A model generated the notes under the pieces. The model saw only the letters and a program-made list of their open reading frames with translations, did not search any database and was not told where the DNA came from. 56,281 nt of DNA. It comes from Cetobacterium somerae ATCC BAA-474 (GTDB taxonomy: Bacteria > Fusobacteriota > Fusobacteriia > Fusobacteriales > Fusobacteriaceae). Numbering within the stretch: the first letter of the stretch is position 1; each line of letters starts with the position of its first letter. Positions 9,611-18,579 of the stretch are shown here, piece after piece. The position numbers and the translations under genes are program-made. The stretch spans positions 1-56,281 of the forward strand of contig NZ_KI518119.1 of assembly GCF_000479045.1 (NCBI RefSeq), written 5' to 3'.

Positions 9611-9648
9611 AAAGCTATTTTCCTATTTTTTGGAAGATAGCTTTTTTT
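9611..9648 (+). terminator. Expression-platform terminator of the TPP riboswitch
   Basis: Stem AAAGCTATTTTCC / GGAAGATAGCTTT followed by seven T residues lies 33 bases after the aptamer and 31 bases before the tenA ATG. This indicates control by transcription termination. Confidence 0.85.
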
Positions 9649-9678
9649 ATTTATATAAATTTTAACAGGAGGTTTTTT

Positions 9679-10332
9679 ATGTTTTCAAAAGAGTTATACA
9701 AAAGTGCAAAAGAAATTTGGGATAGCTACTACACCCATCCATTTGTAAGAGGAATCGGTGAGGGTTCTCTAGAAAAAGATAAATTTAAATTCTATATTAT
9801 CCAAGATTATATCTACCTTCTTGATTATGCAAAACTTTTTGCATTAGGTGTTATAAAAAGTAAAAATGAAAGTGATATGAAAAAATTTGCTGCACTTACA
9901 GATGGAATTCTAAATTCTGAAATGGGAATACATAGAGTTTATATGAAAAAATTAGGAATTACTGAACTAGATATTGCATCAGAAAAACCAACTCTTGATA
10001 ATACTTCATATACTAGTTACATGCTCTCAGTAGCTCACTGTGGTGATATAAAAGAAGTGGCTGTTGCTGCTCTTTCTTGTATGTGGAGTTATGAAATGAT
10101 TGGTTTGAAGTTAAAAGAACTCTATGGTTCTAGCGATGAATTCTATGGTGAATGGATTGAATGTTACTCTTCTTCTAGATACAAAGAGTTAACTAATTGG
10201 AATATTGAGCTAGTCGAAAAATATTGCCAACATATTTCAGCAGAAGAAAAAGAACATTTAAAAACAATTTTTATTAATTGTAGTATTTACGAGTATAAAT
10301 TTTGGGATATGTCTTATAAGGGGTCTTTTTAA
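9679..10332 (+). CDS. tenA: Thiaminase II / aminopyrimidine aminohydrolase TenA
   Basis: TenA hydrolyses aminopyrimidine breakdown products of thiamine to give HMP for salvage. The heme-oxygenase-like helical fold is 217 residues, a normal length. Visible active-site features are Asp43 in the YIIQDYIY segment, the catalytic cysteine at 134 in ALSCMWSYEMIG, and a C-terminal YEYKFWDMSY block with the conserved Glu. It is the first gene after the TPP riboswitch and lies one base before the transporter ATPase gene, matching the known tenA-thiXYZ salvage cluster. Confidence 0.93.
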   Translation: MFSKELYKSAKEIWDSYYTHPFVRGIGEGSLEKDKFKFYIIQDYIYLLDYAKLFALGVIKSKNESDMKKFAALTDGILNSEMGIHRVYMKKLGITELDIASEKPTLDNTSYTSYMLSVAHCGDIKEVAVAALSCMWSYEMIGLKLKELYGSSDEFYGEWIECYSSSRYKELTNWNIELVEKYCQHISAEEKEHLKTIFINCSIYEYKFWDMSYKGSF

Positions 10333-10333
10333 C

Positions 10334-11050
10334 ATGAATATGCTTGAAGTAAAAAATTTAACTTTTAAATACGATAATCATAACTTTATTTTAGACAATC
10401 TTTCATTTAATATAAAACATAATGAACTAATTAGTATAGTAGGTGGAAGTGGGTGTGGAAAATCAACACTCATAAAAATATTAGCAGGAATTGAAAAAAA
10501 TTTTAATGGCACTGTTCAGTTAAAAAGTATATCTTATATGCCACAATCAAATACTCTTTTACCATGGAGAACTATTTTAGAAAATATACTTTTACCAATT
10601 GAAATAAAAAAAGGAAATAAAAAGATAGAAAAAGAAAAAGCCATCTCTCTCCTAAAACGTTTTGATTTATTAGAATATTCAGATAGTTATCCTAAAGAGC
10701 TTTCTGGAGGAATGAAACAGCGTATCTCGCTTATTCGTACATTAATGAGTGGTGGGGACTTGCTTCTCTTAGACGAACCTTTTTCAGCTTTAGATGCTAT
10801 AACTAGAGAGGATTTACAAAATTGGCTTTTAAATCTAATATCAACACTTAAAAAAAGCATGATTTTTATCACTCATGATATTGATGAAGCAATCTTTCTA
10901 TCTCATAGAATTTTTGTTTGTTCAAAAAAACCTCTTTCTAAATTTAAAGAGTTTTTAGTTCCTGAAAATATAACTCTTGAAAAAAAAATACATCTGAGAA
11001 AAGAGATTCTTTCTATTATTAAAGGAGATAACTTTTATGAAAAAAATTAA
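10334..11050 (+). CDS. thiZ: Thiamine-precursor ABC transporter, ATP-binding protein
   Basis: ATPase of an importer of the nitrate/sulfonate/taurine (SsuB-like) class. Walker A is GGSGCGKST at 37-45, the signature is LSGGMKQR, Walker B is LLLLDEPF and the switch histidine is in FITHDIDEA. The gene overlaps the permease gene by 14 bases. The ThiZ assignment comes from position behind a TPP riboswitch with tenA and a ThiY-like binding protein. Confidence 0.88.
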   Translation: MNMLEVKNLTFKYDNHNFILDNLSFNIKHNELISIVGGSGCGKSTLIKILAGIEKNFNGTVQLKSISYMPQSNTLLPWRTILENILLPIEIKKGNKKIEKEKAISLLKRFDLLEYSDSYPKELSGGMKQRISLIRTLMSGGDLLLLDEPFSALDAITREDLQNWLLNLISTLKKSMIFITHDIDEAIFLSHRIFVCSKKPLSKFKEFLVPENITLEKKIHLRKEILSIIKGDNFYEKN

Positions 11051-11777
11051 TTTTTCTATAATCTCTCTTTTTTCATTTTTTATACTATGGGAAGTTCTAG
11101 GAAGATATATTAATAAAGGTTATATTCTTCCTACTCCTTTAAATATATTAAAAAAAATCTGGATTCTCAAAGAAGGTCTTTTCTTTATACATTTACCAGC
11201 TACACTCAATATTGCAGTGATTTCTTTAATATTAACTATTTTATTAGGTCTATTTTTAGCTATCTCTATGGATTTTAGTCATATAGTATACAGTTGTATC
11301 CATCCTTTAATTATAACTAGCCAAACTATTCCTATTACTGCTCTAGCTCCTATTTTTATCTTATGGTTTGGTTACTCCATTTGGAGTAAAGTTGTGGTTG
11401 CTGTAATTATATCTTTTTTCCCAGTTACAATAACTATATATAACGGTTTACAAAATGTAGAGAAAGATGAGATTAATTATTTTAAAAGTCTTAAAGCAAG
11501 TAAAACACAAATTTTTTTAAAGTTAAAATTACCTAGAGCCCTTCCCAATTTTTTTTCAGCTCTTAAAATGAGTATTCCTCTTGTTTTAATTGGAGCAGCT
11601 ATTGGAGAATGGTTAGGCGCTACATCTGGTCTTGGATATTTTAGTAAAAGAATGATGTCTCAATTAGATGGTGCTGGCGTTTTTGCACCTATAGTTATTA
11701 TATCTTTACTTGCTATAACTTTAGTACAAATTATAACTATATTCGAAAATATAATATTACATTGGAGGAGTAAATGA
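11037..11777 (+). CDS. thiX: Thiamine-precursor ABC transporter, permease
   Basis: Inner-membrane permease (246 residues) with about six hydrophobic segments and the EAA loop IYNGLQNVEKDEINYFKSL before a LPRALPNFFSALKMS segment, typical of SsuC/ThiX permeases. ATPase and binding-protein genes overlap it on both sides (14 and 4 bases), indicating a single transcription unit. Predicted substrate is a formylaminopyrimidine or HMP-like thiamine fragment. Confidence 0.87.
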   Translation: MKKINFSIISLFSFFILWEVLGRYINKGYILPTPLNILKKIWILKEGLFFIHLPATLNIAVISLILTILLGLFLAISMDFSHIVYSCIHPLIITSQTIPITALAPIFILWFGYSIWSKVVVAVIISFFPVTITIYNGLQNVEKDEINYFKSLKASKTQIFLKLKLPRALPNFFSALKMSIPLVLIGAAIGEWLGATSGLGYFSKRMMSQLDGAGVFAPIVIISLLAITLVQIITIFENIILHWRSK

Positions 11778-12748
11778 AAAAAATACTTACTGTTTTAATA
11801 CTTGTTACTTTATTACTAAGTTGCAATTCAAAAAAAGAGGATAATTTAAAAGAAGTTTCTATAATTTTAGATTGGTATCCTAATGCTGTACACTCTTTTC
11901 TTTACACAGCTGTTGAAAAAGGATACTTTAAAGATGAAGGAATAAAATTAAACATAATTTACCCCTCTTCACCTAGTGATTCTTTAACTTTGCCTGCTGC
12001 AAAAAAAGCTGATATAGGAATCTCTTATTTAAATAGTGTCATTATGGCAAGAGCTAATGAAAACGTTCCTATAAAATCTTTTGGTGCAATACTCCAAAGA
12101 TCCATTAATACAGTTATATCTTTAAAAGAAAAAAATATAACTTCTCCAAAAGATTTTCAAAATAAAATTGCAGGTACTAGTGGTGGAGTTCTTTCTGAAA
12201 CGTATTTAAAATCAATGATGATTTCTCAAAATTTAGATCCTAACTCTCTTAAAATTACTGATGTCGGATTTGAACTTCTAACATCTATGATTACAAATCA
12301 AGTTGATTTTACAATTGGAAATATGATTAATCATGAAGTTCCTGTCATTAAAGAGAAAGGTATAGATATAAACTATTTTTTAATTGATAACTTTGGAATT
12401 CCTCAAGCATACGAACTTATTTTAGTTGCTAATGATGAACTTTTAAACCAAAATAAAGATACTTATACAAAAGTTCTAAAAGCTATGCAAAAAGGATTTG
12501 AAGATGTTAAGAACAATCCTAGTGAATCTTTAAATCTTCTTCTTTCAAAACAAGCTGTTGATCAATTTCCACTAAGTGAAACTGTAGAAAAGGAAAGTTT
12601 AGAAATTTTACTACCAATAATGGAAACACCTCAAAATAAATTTTTAACTCAAACTAAGAAAGTTTGGGAAAATAACGTTAATTGGTTATACGAAAATGGT
12701 ATCATTCAAAAAAAACTTCCAGCTGAAAATTTTATATATCAATTTTAA
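11774..12748 (+). CDS. thiY: Thiamine-precursor binding lipoprotein (NMT1/THI5-like)
   Basis: Substrate-binding protein of 324 residues. The signal peptide ends in a lipobox LLLSC with the acylated cysteine at 17, so it is an anchored lipoprotein. The mature N-terminus VSIILDWYPNAVHSFLYTAV matches the NMT1/THI5 family that binds aminopyrimidines, with a GTSGGVLSE loop further on. The ATGA overlap with the permease supports coupled translation. Confidence 0.9.
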   Translation: MKKILTVLILVTLLLSCNSKKEDNLKEVSIILDWYPNAVHSFLYTAVEKGYFKDEGIKLNIIYPSSPSDSLTLPAAKKADIGISYLNSVIMARANENVPIKSFGAILQRSINTVISLKEKNITSPKDFQNKIAGTSGGVLSETYLKSMMISQNLDPNSLKITDVGFELLTSMITNQVDFTIGNMINHEVPVIKEKGIDINYFLIDNFGIPQAYELILVANDELLNQNKDTYTKVLKAMQKGFEDVKNNPSESLNLLLSKQAVDQFPLSETVEKESLEILLPIMETPQNKFLTQTKKVWENNVNWLYENGIIQKKLPAENFIYQF

Positions 12749-12798
12749 ATTTTTTAATATATAATACCCTTTAGAAATAAATTTTTGGAGGGATTATT

Positions 12799-14142
12799 TT
12801 GAAACAAATTCGCTCTCTTTGGAGAGAAAATAGAAGTGAAATTCTATCTATTTTTACTATTGCTTTACCTACTATTGTAGATATGTTTGTGCAAACACTA
12901 CTTGGATTTTTTGATTTAATTATGGTTGGACGATTAGGTCCAGAAGCTATTGCTTCTGTCGGTTTAGGAACTGCTCCAATTTTAACTGTTATTCCAATAT
13001 TTTTCGCAATCAGTGTTGGAACTACAGCTATGGTCAGTCGTGCATTTGGAGCTAAAAATTATAATGAAGCTAAAGAGGGGATGAGTCAAAGTTTAATCTT
13101 AGGAGTTCCTGCAGCTTTCATCGTTACTTTTATCTTTATTATTTTCGGTAAAAATATCCTTGGAATTATTAGTAAAAACCAACCTATAACAGACGCTTTA
13201 AGTTATTTAAAAGTTGTTTCTTTAGGAATTCCTTTTTTGTGCTTTAACATTATTTTTTCATATGGATTTAGATCTATTAACAAAGCTAAAATTCCAATGA
13301 TTAATAATACAATTAGTATTTTTTCAAATATATTACTTAATTATATCTTTATCTTTGTTTTAAATCTTGGAGTTTTTGGTGCTGGAGTAGCTACAACAAT
13401 ATCTAGAGGAATAGTTACTTTAATATTTTCATTCTTAATAATATATAAAAAAAATTATTGTATTGCATTAAGTAAAAAAGATTTTAAAATAAATAAAGAG
13501 ATTTGTAGACGGCTTTTAAAAGTTGGATTACCCTCTGCTGGAGAACAAGGAATATTTAGAATTGGAATGCTTATTTTTGAAGCCATGGTTATAAACTTAG
13601 GAACACTTCAATATGCAGCACATAAAATAGCTTTAACTGCAGAGTCTTTCTCTTTCAATTTAGGACTTGGATTCTCTGTTGCTGGTACTGCTCTTGTTGG
13701 ACAGCACTTAGGAGCAAAACAGTATCAAGAAGCGAAAAAAGCTGGCTATTTAAACATGTTTTTAGCTATGGGAGTTATGACTGCATTTGGATTTATTTTT
13801 ATGATTTTTCCAAAATTTGTAATTTCAATGTTTACAAAGGAACAATCTATAGTTCCCATGGCTAGTTCTGCTCTTAGAATTGTATCTATCGCTCAGCCTA
13901 TTTTAGCAGTTTCAATGGTTTTAAGTGGTGCTTTAAGAGGAGCTGGAGATACTAAATCTGTTCTTTGGATTACATCTATTGGTATGTTTTTAGTTAGAAT
14001 TCCACTTACATATCTATTCTTATATGTATTTAACTTTGGTTTAAATGGTGCTTGGATGGTAATGATTGTAGATTTAACATATCGTGGGTTAGCGTGTTTG
14101 TATAGATTTAGACAAGGAAAATGGAGGTATATTGAAGTATAA
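12799..14142 (+). CDS. MATE-family efflux transporter
   Basis: Multidrug and toxin extrusion antiporter, 447 residues, about 12 membrane helices in two related halves (IALPTIVDMFVQTLLGFFDLIMVGRLG and the later LLKVGLPSAGEQGIFRIGM). These use Na+ or H+ gradients to expel organic cations. It begins with TTG 6 bases after a GGAGGG site. It starts 50 bases after thiY with no terminator between, so it may be partly under the TPP riboswitch. A TATAAT at 12760-12765 could give an extra start. Its substrate cannot be told from sequence. Confidence 0.88.
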   Translation: MKQIRSLWRENRSEILSIFTIALPTIVDMFVQTLLGFFDLIMVGRLGPEAIASVGLGTAPILTVIPIFFAISVGTTAMVSRAFGAKNYNEAKEGMSQSLILGVPAAFIVTFIFIIFGKNILGIISKNQPITDALSYLKVVSLGIPFLCFNIIFSYGFRSINKAKIPMINNTISIFSNILLNYIFIFVLNLGVFGAGVATTISRGIVTLIFSFLIIYKKNYCIALSKKDFKINKEICRRLLKVGLPSAGEQGIFRIGMLIFEAMVINLGTLQYAAHKIALTAESFSFNLGLGFSVAGTALVGQHLGAKQYQEAKKAGYLNMFLAMGVMTAFGFIFMIFPKFVISMFTKEQSIVPMASSALRIVSIAQPILAVSMVLSGALRGAGDTKSVLWITSIGMFLVRIPLTYLFLYVFNFGLNGAWMVMIVDLTYRGLACLYRFRQGKWRYIEV

Positions 14143-14144
14143 TT

Positions 14145-14474
14145 ATGATAATACAAATTTTTGGAAAAAAGAACTGTAACGAAACTAAAAAAGTTCAAAG
14201 ATTTTTTAAAGAAAGAGGAATTAAAACTCAATTTATTGATTTACTTGAAAAAGCTCCCTCAAAAAAAGAGTTTGAAAACTTCTTAAAATACTATGATTTA
14301 AATGACTTTTTAGATATTGAAGGAAAAGAGTATAAAAAAAGAAACCTAGAATATATGGTTTATGATACAATGGATTTGCTTCTAGAGAGTCCTATTCTTT
14401 TTAAAACTCCTATTATTAGATCAGATAAAGGTGTTATTTTAGGATATAATCCCGAAAAATTAAAAAATATATAA
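14145..14474 (+). CDS. ArsC/Spx-family thioredoxin-fold protein
   Basis: A 109-residue protein with the ArsC/Spx/YffB fold. The N-terminal motif is FGKKNCNETKKVQRFFKERG, with a single cysteine (CNET) where Spx has CxxC, so redox chemistry, if any, would follow the one-cysteine ArsC pattern. The C-terminal half has the family blocks DLNDFLDIEGKEYKK and LLLESPILFKTPIIR. It starts two bases after the MATE stop and ends at a strong terminator. A true arsenate reductase role is doubtful because no ars genes are nearby. Confidence 0.8.
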   Translation: MIIQIFGKKNCNETKKVQRFFKERGIKTQFIDLLEKAPSKKEFENFLKYYDLNDFLDIEGKEYKKRNLEYMVYDTMDLLLESPILFKTPIIRSDKGVILGYNPEKLKNI

Positions 14475-14518
14475 TAAAAAATCCTCATTAAAGAAATTAT
14501 CTTCGATGAGGATTTTTT
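14475..14518. terminator. Bidirectional terminator
   Basis: AAAAAATCCTCAT / ATGAGGATTTTTT stem with an additional inner AAGA/TCTT pairing serves the MATE-ArsC transcript and the opposing WYL gene. Confidence 0.85.
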
Positions 14519-14519
14519 A

Positions 14520-15359
14520 TTACTCATATTTAATTAAGGCTTTTCTATACTTCTCTTTAAACCACTCTCTTAAATCTTGTGGTTCTAATATTTCAACCTC
14601 ATCTAAAAAAAAACTAAAATATCTTTTTGCTTTTTCATGTGAACATTCTAATATATACTCATCTTTATCAATTTTTATAACTTGTGGTCTATTTGTTTCT
14701 ATTTCATTAAATATCTTTTTTCCACCTGTTGTTAATTTAATCTTAATATATTGTCCAAAAGATATAAAAGGATCAAAATTATCTTTCATTTTATCTATAA
14801 ACTCTTTATCTCTTAGCTTAAAAGATGTATTTTTTATATAAATTGATTTTATATATTTAATCTTATAGTTTTTCCACTTTCCTTCTCTCAAATTATAACA
14901 AAATAGATAATTCATAACCTCTAGCTTAGAACTTTCAATCAAATATGGTTCAACTTCAATATTTTTTTCATCTCGAAAAACTATCTTGATTGTTCTTTTC
15001 TCTTTTATTGAATAATTTATTCTTTCAACTATCTCTTTAAATAAAAAACATTCTCTCTTTTTCTTTCCTAAACTAGCATATTCAATTAAAATTTCTCTAA
15101 AGAACTCTGATTCATTTTGAATATTATTTTCCTCTAAAAAATTATAATATCCTTCTAAGTTTTTTTTATTTAAATTAAATTGAATAACTGAAGTTTCTCC
15201 TTTATAAGGATAAATAAATTTTTTCTCTTGGTTTTCCTTTATTTTTTCTGCATATATATAATTTAATAACGTATTTTTTTTTATAAAAAATTCCTCAATA
15301 TCATTTTCTAAAATCTCAACTATTTTTCTAGGTAAAGTCACTCTTATTTTTTTTTCCAT
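14520..15359 (-). CDS. WYL-domain protein with N-terminal RHH-like segment
   Basis: 279 residues. The first ~40 (IRVTLPRKIVEILENDIEEF) look like a ribbon-helix-helix DNA-binding segment. Residues about 115-185 match a WYL domain (INYSIKEKRTIKIVFRD, IEVEPYLIESS, YLFCYNLREGKWKNYKI), and a WCX-like C-terminal region ends in DLREWFKEKYRKALIKYE. WYL proteins sense nucleotides or nucleic acids and often act as transcription factors. It is monocistronic and sits between the MATE/ArsC genes and an RpiR regulator. Target genes are unknown. Confidence 0.75.
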   Translation of the reverse strand: MEKKIRVTLPRKIVEILENDIEEFFIKKNTLLNYIYAEKIKENQEKKFIYPYKGETSVIQFNLNKKNLEGYYNFLEENNIQNESEFFREILIEYASLGKKKRECFLFKEIVERINYSIKEKRTIKIVFRDEKNIEVEPYLIESSKLEVMNYLFCYNLREGKWKNYKIKYIKSIYIKNTSFKLRDKEFIDKMKDNFDPFISFGQYIKIKLTTGGKKIFNEIETNRPQVIKIDKDEYILECSHEKAKRYFSFFLDEVEILEPQDLREWFKEKYRKALIKYE

Positions 15360-15472
15360 ATTTCACTCCAATGAAATCGTTATCTAGTGGCTATTATATC
15401 ATGAAAATAACTATTTTTTTATAAATTTATTTATGATATAGTTATAATATAAATATTCTAGGAGGTTTTACT

Positions 15473-16267
15473 TTGGATATCGTATATGAAATAAAACAAA
15501 GGTATAACAGTTTTTCCCAAAAAGAAAAAGATATCGCTAATTATATACTCAAACATAAAGATAATATTGAAAATATATCAATTACTAACCTTTCAAAAGC
15601 AACAGGAGCATCTACTTCTACAATAACTAGATTTTCTAAAAAAATTAATTGTGATAGTTTTGTTCAAATGAAAATTAAGTTAAATACAACTTTTAATAAC
15701 CCTCTTCCTAAAGAAAATGATCTTTTCTCAGCTGTTCATAATTATTATACAGAGGTAATCGAAAAAACAAACCAATTAATCAATAAAAAACTTATTTTAA
15801 AAGTTGTTGAAGAGATAAAAAAAGCTAAAAGAATTTACATATATGGGGTAGGAAGCTCTGGACTTACTGCACATGAATTTATGCAAAGACTTTTAAGAAT
15901 GGGATTTAACGTTTCTAGTATCACTGATTCTCATATGATGATTATAAATAGTGCTATTGTTTCAGCTGATGATCTTGTTATTGGAATTTCTATTTCTGGC
16001 GAAACAAAAGAGATTGTGGATTCTTTAAGAGTTTCTCAAAAAAATGGTGCCCATACAATTGGAGTTACAAGTTTTCCTAATAGTTCCATTAAAAAATTTT
16101 CCAACGATTTAATTTTGATTTGTGCTTCAGATTTTATTCATAAAAGAGATTTTATTAACACTCAATTCTCAACTATGTATCTTTTTGACCTAATCTCTAC
16201 AATTCTTTTATCTAACAAGGATTTAAGAAAAAAAATGCAATTAACAATTGAAGCAATTTTAAAATAA
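15473..16267 (+). CDS. RpiR/MurR-family transcriptional regulator
   Basis: 264 residues: an N-terminal HTH (about 1-75, with ISITNLSKATGASTSTITRFSKK) and a C-terminal SIS domain (IYIYGVGSSGLTAHEF) that binds phosphosugars. It begins with TTG 7 bases after AGGAGG. It has its own terminator but directly precedes a PTS gene and nanE, whose promoter carries a palindrome at the expected start point. It is therefore the likely local regulator responding to an amino-sugar phosphate. Confidence 0.88.
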   Translation: MDIVYEIKQRYNSFSQKEKDIANYILKHKDNIENISITNLSKATGASTSTITRFSKKINCDSFVQMKIKLNTTFNNPLPKENDLFSAVHNYYTEVIEKTNQLINKKLILKVVEEIKKAKRIYIYGVGSSGLTAHEFMQRLLRMGFNVSSITDSHMMIINSAIVSADDLVIGISISGETKEIVDSLRVSQKNGAHTIGVTSFPNSSIKKFSNDLILICASDFIHKRDFINTQFSTMYLFDLISTILLSNKDLRKKMQLTIEAILK

Positions 16268-16290
16268 ACAGCTTAAAAGCTGTTTTTTTG
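16267..16290 (+). terminator. Terminator after the RpiR gene
   Basis: AAACAGC / GCTGTTT hairpin followed by a T-run, immediately at the stop codon. Confidence 0.75.
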
Positions 16291-16324
16291 TTGTAATTTT
16301 AATATTTATGTGATATATTCATAC

Positions 16325-16348
16325 TATAATTAATGAAAATTATTTTCA
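16325..16348 (+). promoter_or_regulatory. -10 element and overlapping palindromic operator
   Basis: TATAAT at 16325-16330 is followed by the perfect inverted repeat TGAAAAT-T-ATTTTCA at 16334-16348, which covers the predicted transcription start. A partial second copy (TGAAAATATTTTAT) lies at 16364-16377. The -35 is weak. The layout suits repression by the upstream RpiR protein. Confidence 0.6.
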
Positions 16349-16394
16349 TATATGCATATTTATATGAAAATATTTTATGCAACAGGAGGTTACT

Positions 16395-17888
16395 ATGTTT
16401 AAAAATTTACAAAAAATTGGTAAATCATTCATGCTTCCAATAGCTATTTTACCAGCTGCTGGATTGCTTTTAGGAATTGGAGGAGCTCTTTCAAACGCAA
16501 ACACTGTCAATGCTTATCCTTTCTTAAATATACCAATTCTACAAGGTATTTTACAAGTTATGTCTGCTTCTGGAGAAGTTATTTTTGCTAATCTAGCTCT
16601 TATTATGTGTATTGGACTTGCTATTGGATTAGCTAAAAAAGATAAAGGAACAGCTGGTTTAGCTGGTGCTGTAGCTTTTTTAGTTATGAATGCTTCTATT
16701 AAAGGATTAATTACAGCATTTAAACCTGAAGTAGGTTCTATCGACACAGGTGTTGTTGGAGCTATTGTTATAGGTTCTTTAGTAGCTTACCTACATAATA
16801 AATATAGCAATATTAAACTACCTGCTGTTCTTGGTTTCTTTGGTGGATCAAGATTTGTTCCTATTGTTTCTTCTTTTGCAGCAATTGGAATCGGTATAAT
16901 ATTTTTCTTAACATGGCCAACATTCCAAGGATGGCTAACATCTGCTGGAAAATCGATTGCTAGTTTAGGAATTTTTGGAACTTTCCTTTATGGTTTTCTT
17001 TTAAGACTAAGTGGAGCTGTTGGATTACATCACATGATTTATCCTTTATTCTGGTATACTGAGCTTGGTGGAACTGCTCAAGTTGCTGGAAAAACTATTG
17101 TTGGAGCTCAGAATATTTTCTTTGCTCAATTAGCTGATCCTAATCATACTGGTCTATTTACTGAGGGAACTAGATTTTTTGCTGGACGTTTTGCTACTAT
17201 GATGTTTGGTCTTCCAGCTGCTTGTTTAGCTATGTACCATTGCACACCTCTAAATAAAAGAAAACTTGTTGGTGGATTATTTTTAGGTGCTGCAATTACA
17301 TCTTTTATCACAGGAATTACAGAACCTATCGAATTTATGTTTTTATTTGTTGCTCCTTGGTTGTATGGAGTTCATGCATTCTTTGATGGTTTATCTTTTC
17401 TTGTAGCTGATTTATTAAATATATCTATTGGAAATACATTCTCTGGAGGTTTAATAGACTTTACTCTTTTTGGTGTTCTACAAGGAAATGAAGCGACTAA
17501 TTGGATGTATGTTTTAATAATTGGAGCGATTTGGTTTGCTCTATATTATTTTTCTTTTGTATTCTTAATTAAGCGTTTCAACATTGCAACTCCTGGTAGA
17601 GAGGGAGATGATGAAGAGATTAAAATAGTAACTAAAGATTCTCTTTTTGAAACATCTAAAGAAGTTTTAGCTGCTCTTGGTGGAAAAGAAAATATTGATG
17701 ATGTTGATGCTTGTATAACAAGACTTAGAGTATCTGTTAAAGATGTATCTAAAGTTGACAAAGCTAAATTAAAAAGTCTTGGTGCAACTGGGGTTTTAGA
17801 AGTACAAGGTGGAATTCAAGCTATTTTTGGAGCTATGGCTGATCCTATTAAACAAAAAATAAATGAGATTATAGAAAATAACAACTAG
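16395..17888 (+). CDS. PTS transporter IIBC, amino-sugar (GlcNAc/ManNAc) type
   Basis: Second glucose/GlcNAc-superfamily PTS permease in the window, 497 residues from the ATG at 16395, which has AGGAGG five bases upstream (an upstream in-frame ATG at 16377 precedes that site and is rejected). IIC motifs are VGLHHMIYPLFWYTELGG and ITEPIEFMF; the IIB cysteine is in ACITRLR near 440. Unlike the ptsG-like protein it is followed nine bases later by nanE and preceded by an RpiR regulator, so N-acetylmannosamine or a related amino sugar is the likely substrate. No IIA domain is fused. Confidence 0.85.
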   Translation: MFKNLQKIGKSFMLPIAILPAAGLLLGIGGALSNANTVNAYPFLNIPILQGILQVMSASGEVIFANLALIMCIGLAIGLAKKDKGTAGLAGAVAFLVMNASIKGLITAFKPEVGSIDTGVVGAIVIGSLVAYLHNKYSNIKLPAVLGFFGGSRFVPIVSSFAAIGIGIIFFLTWPTFQGWLTSAGKSIASLGIFGTFLYGFLLRLSGAVGLHHMIYPLFWYTELGGTAQVAGKTIVGAQNIFFAQLADPNHTGLFTEGTRFFAGRFATMMFGLPAACLAMYHCTPLNKRKLVGGLFLGAAITSFITGITEPIEFMFLFVAPWLYGVHAFFDGLSFLVADLLNISIGNTFSGGLIDFTLFGVLQGNEATNWMYVLIIGAIWFALYYFSFVFLIKRFNIATPGREGDDEEIKIVTKDSLFETSKEVLAALGGKENIDDVDACITRLRVSVKDVSKVDKAKLKSLGATGVLEVQGGIQAIFGAMADPIKQKINEIIENNN

Positions 17889-17897
17889 GAGGATTTT

Positions 17898-18545
17898 ATG
17901 AAAAGAGGTCTTATTGTATCATGTCAAGCACTAGAAAACGAACCTTTACACAGTTCATTTATAATGGGCAGAATGGCTGTTGCTGCTCAAATAGGAGGAG
18001 CTGTTGGAATTAGAGCCAATGGAGTAGAAGATATTCTTGAAATAAAAAAAGTAGTTGATTTACCAATCATTGGTATCATAAAAAAAGATTATGAGAATAT
18101 GGTTTCTTATATTACTCCCACTGAAAAAGAGTTAGAAGCACTTATTGCTACTAATATTGATGTCATTGCTCTTGATGCTACTATAAATGCTGATTTAAAC
18201 CTTTTAAAGTCTTTAAAAGTTAAATATCCTAACCAAAAATTTATGGCTGATATCTCTACTACTGAAGAGGGAGTTCGTGCAGAAAAATTAGGTTTTGATT
18301 ATATTGGAACAACTTTAGTTGGATACACTGAACAGTCTAAAGACTTAAATAACTTTGATGTTCTTAAAGAGTTAATATCAAAATGTAAAACTCCTATAAT
18401 TGCTGAGGGAAATTTTGACACTCCAGAGAAATCAAAATTAGCAATGGAATTAGGATCTTATGCTGTTGTTGTTGGTGGTGCTATCACTAGACCTCAACTT
18501 ATTACTAAAAAATTTGCTGATGAAGTAAATAAAGTTAAGTTTTAA
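17898..18545 (+). CDS. nanE: N-acetylmannosamine-6-phosphate 2-epimerase
   Basis: NanE turns ManNAc-6-phosphate into GlcNAc-6-phosphate for sialic acid and amino-sugar catabolism. The TIM-barrel protein of 215 residues has [14 protein letters not shown] at the start, the lysine-bearing [11 protein letters not shown] segment, VIALDAT and the phosphate-binding [10 protein letters not shown] at the end. Co-transcription with the PTS gene suggests that imported ManNAc-6-phosphate is its substrate. nanA and nanK are not adjacent. Confidence 0.92.
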   Translation: MKRGLIVSCQALENEPLHSSFIMGRMAVAAQIGGAVGIRANGVEDILEIKKVVDLPIIGIIKKDYENMVSYITPTEKELEALIATNIDVIALDATINADLNLLKSLKVKYPNQKFMADISTTEEGVRAEKLGFDYIGTTLVGYTEQSKDLNNFDVLKELISKCKTPIIAEGNFDTPEKSKLAMELGSYAVVVGGAITRPQLITKKFADEVNKVKF

Positions 18546-18547
18546 TA

Positions 18548-18579
18548 AAAAAAGATAGAGTTTATTCTCTATCTTTTTT
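18548..18579. terminator. Bidirectional terminator
   Basis: AAAAAAGATAGAG / CTCTATCTTTTTT with a 6-base loop ends nanE and overlaps the last codons of the opposing aminotransferase gene. Confidence 0.85.

Noticed and set aside
14506-14841. 111-residue plus-strand ORF
   Set aside because: Antisense to the WYL gene and begins within the terminator.
15360-15472. Leader regulation of the RpiR gene
   Set aside because: Only a TATAAT and AGGAGG were found; no hairpin or short ORF.
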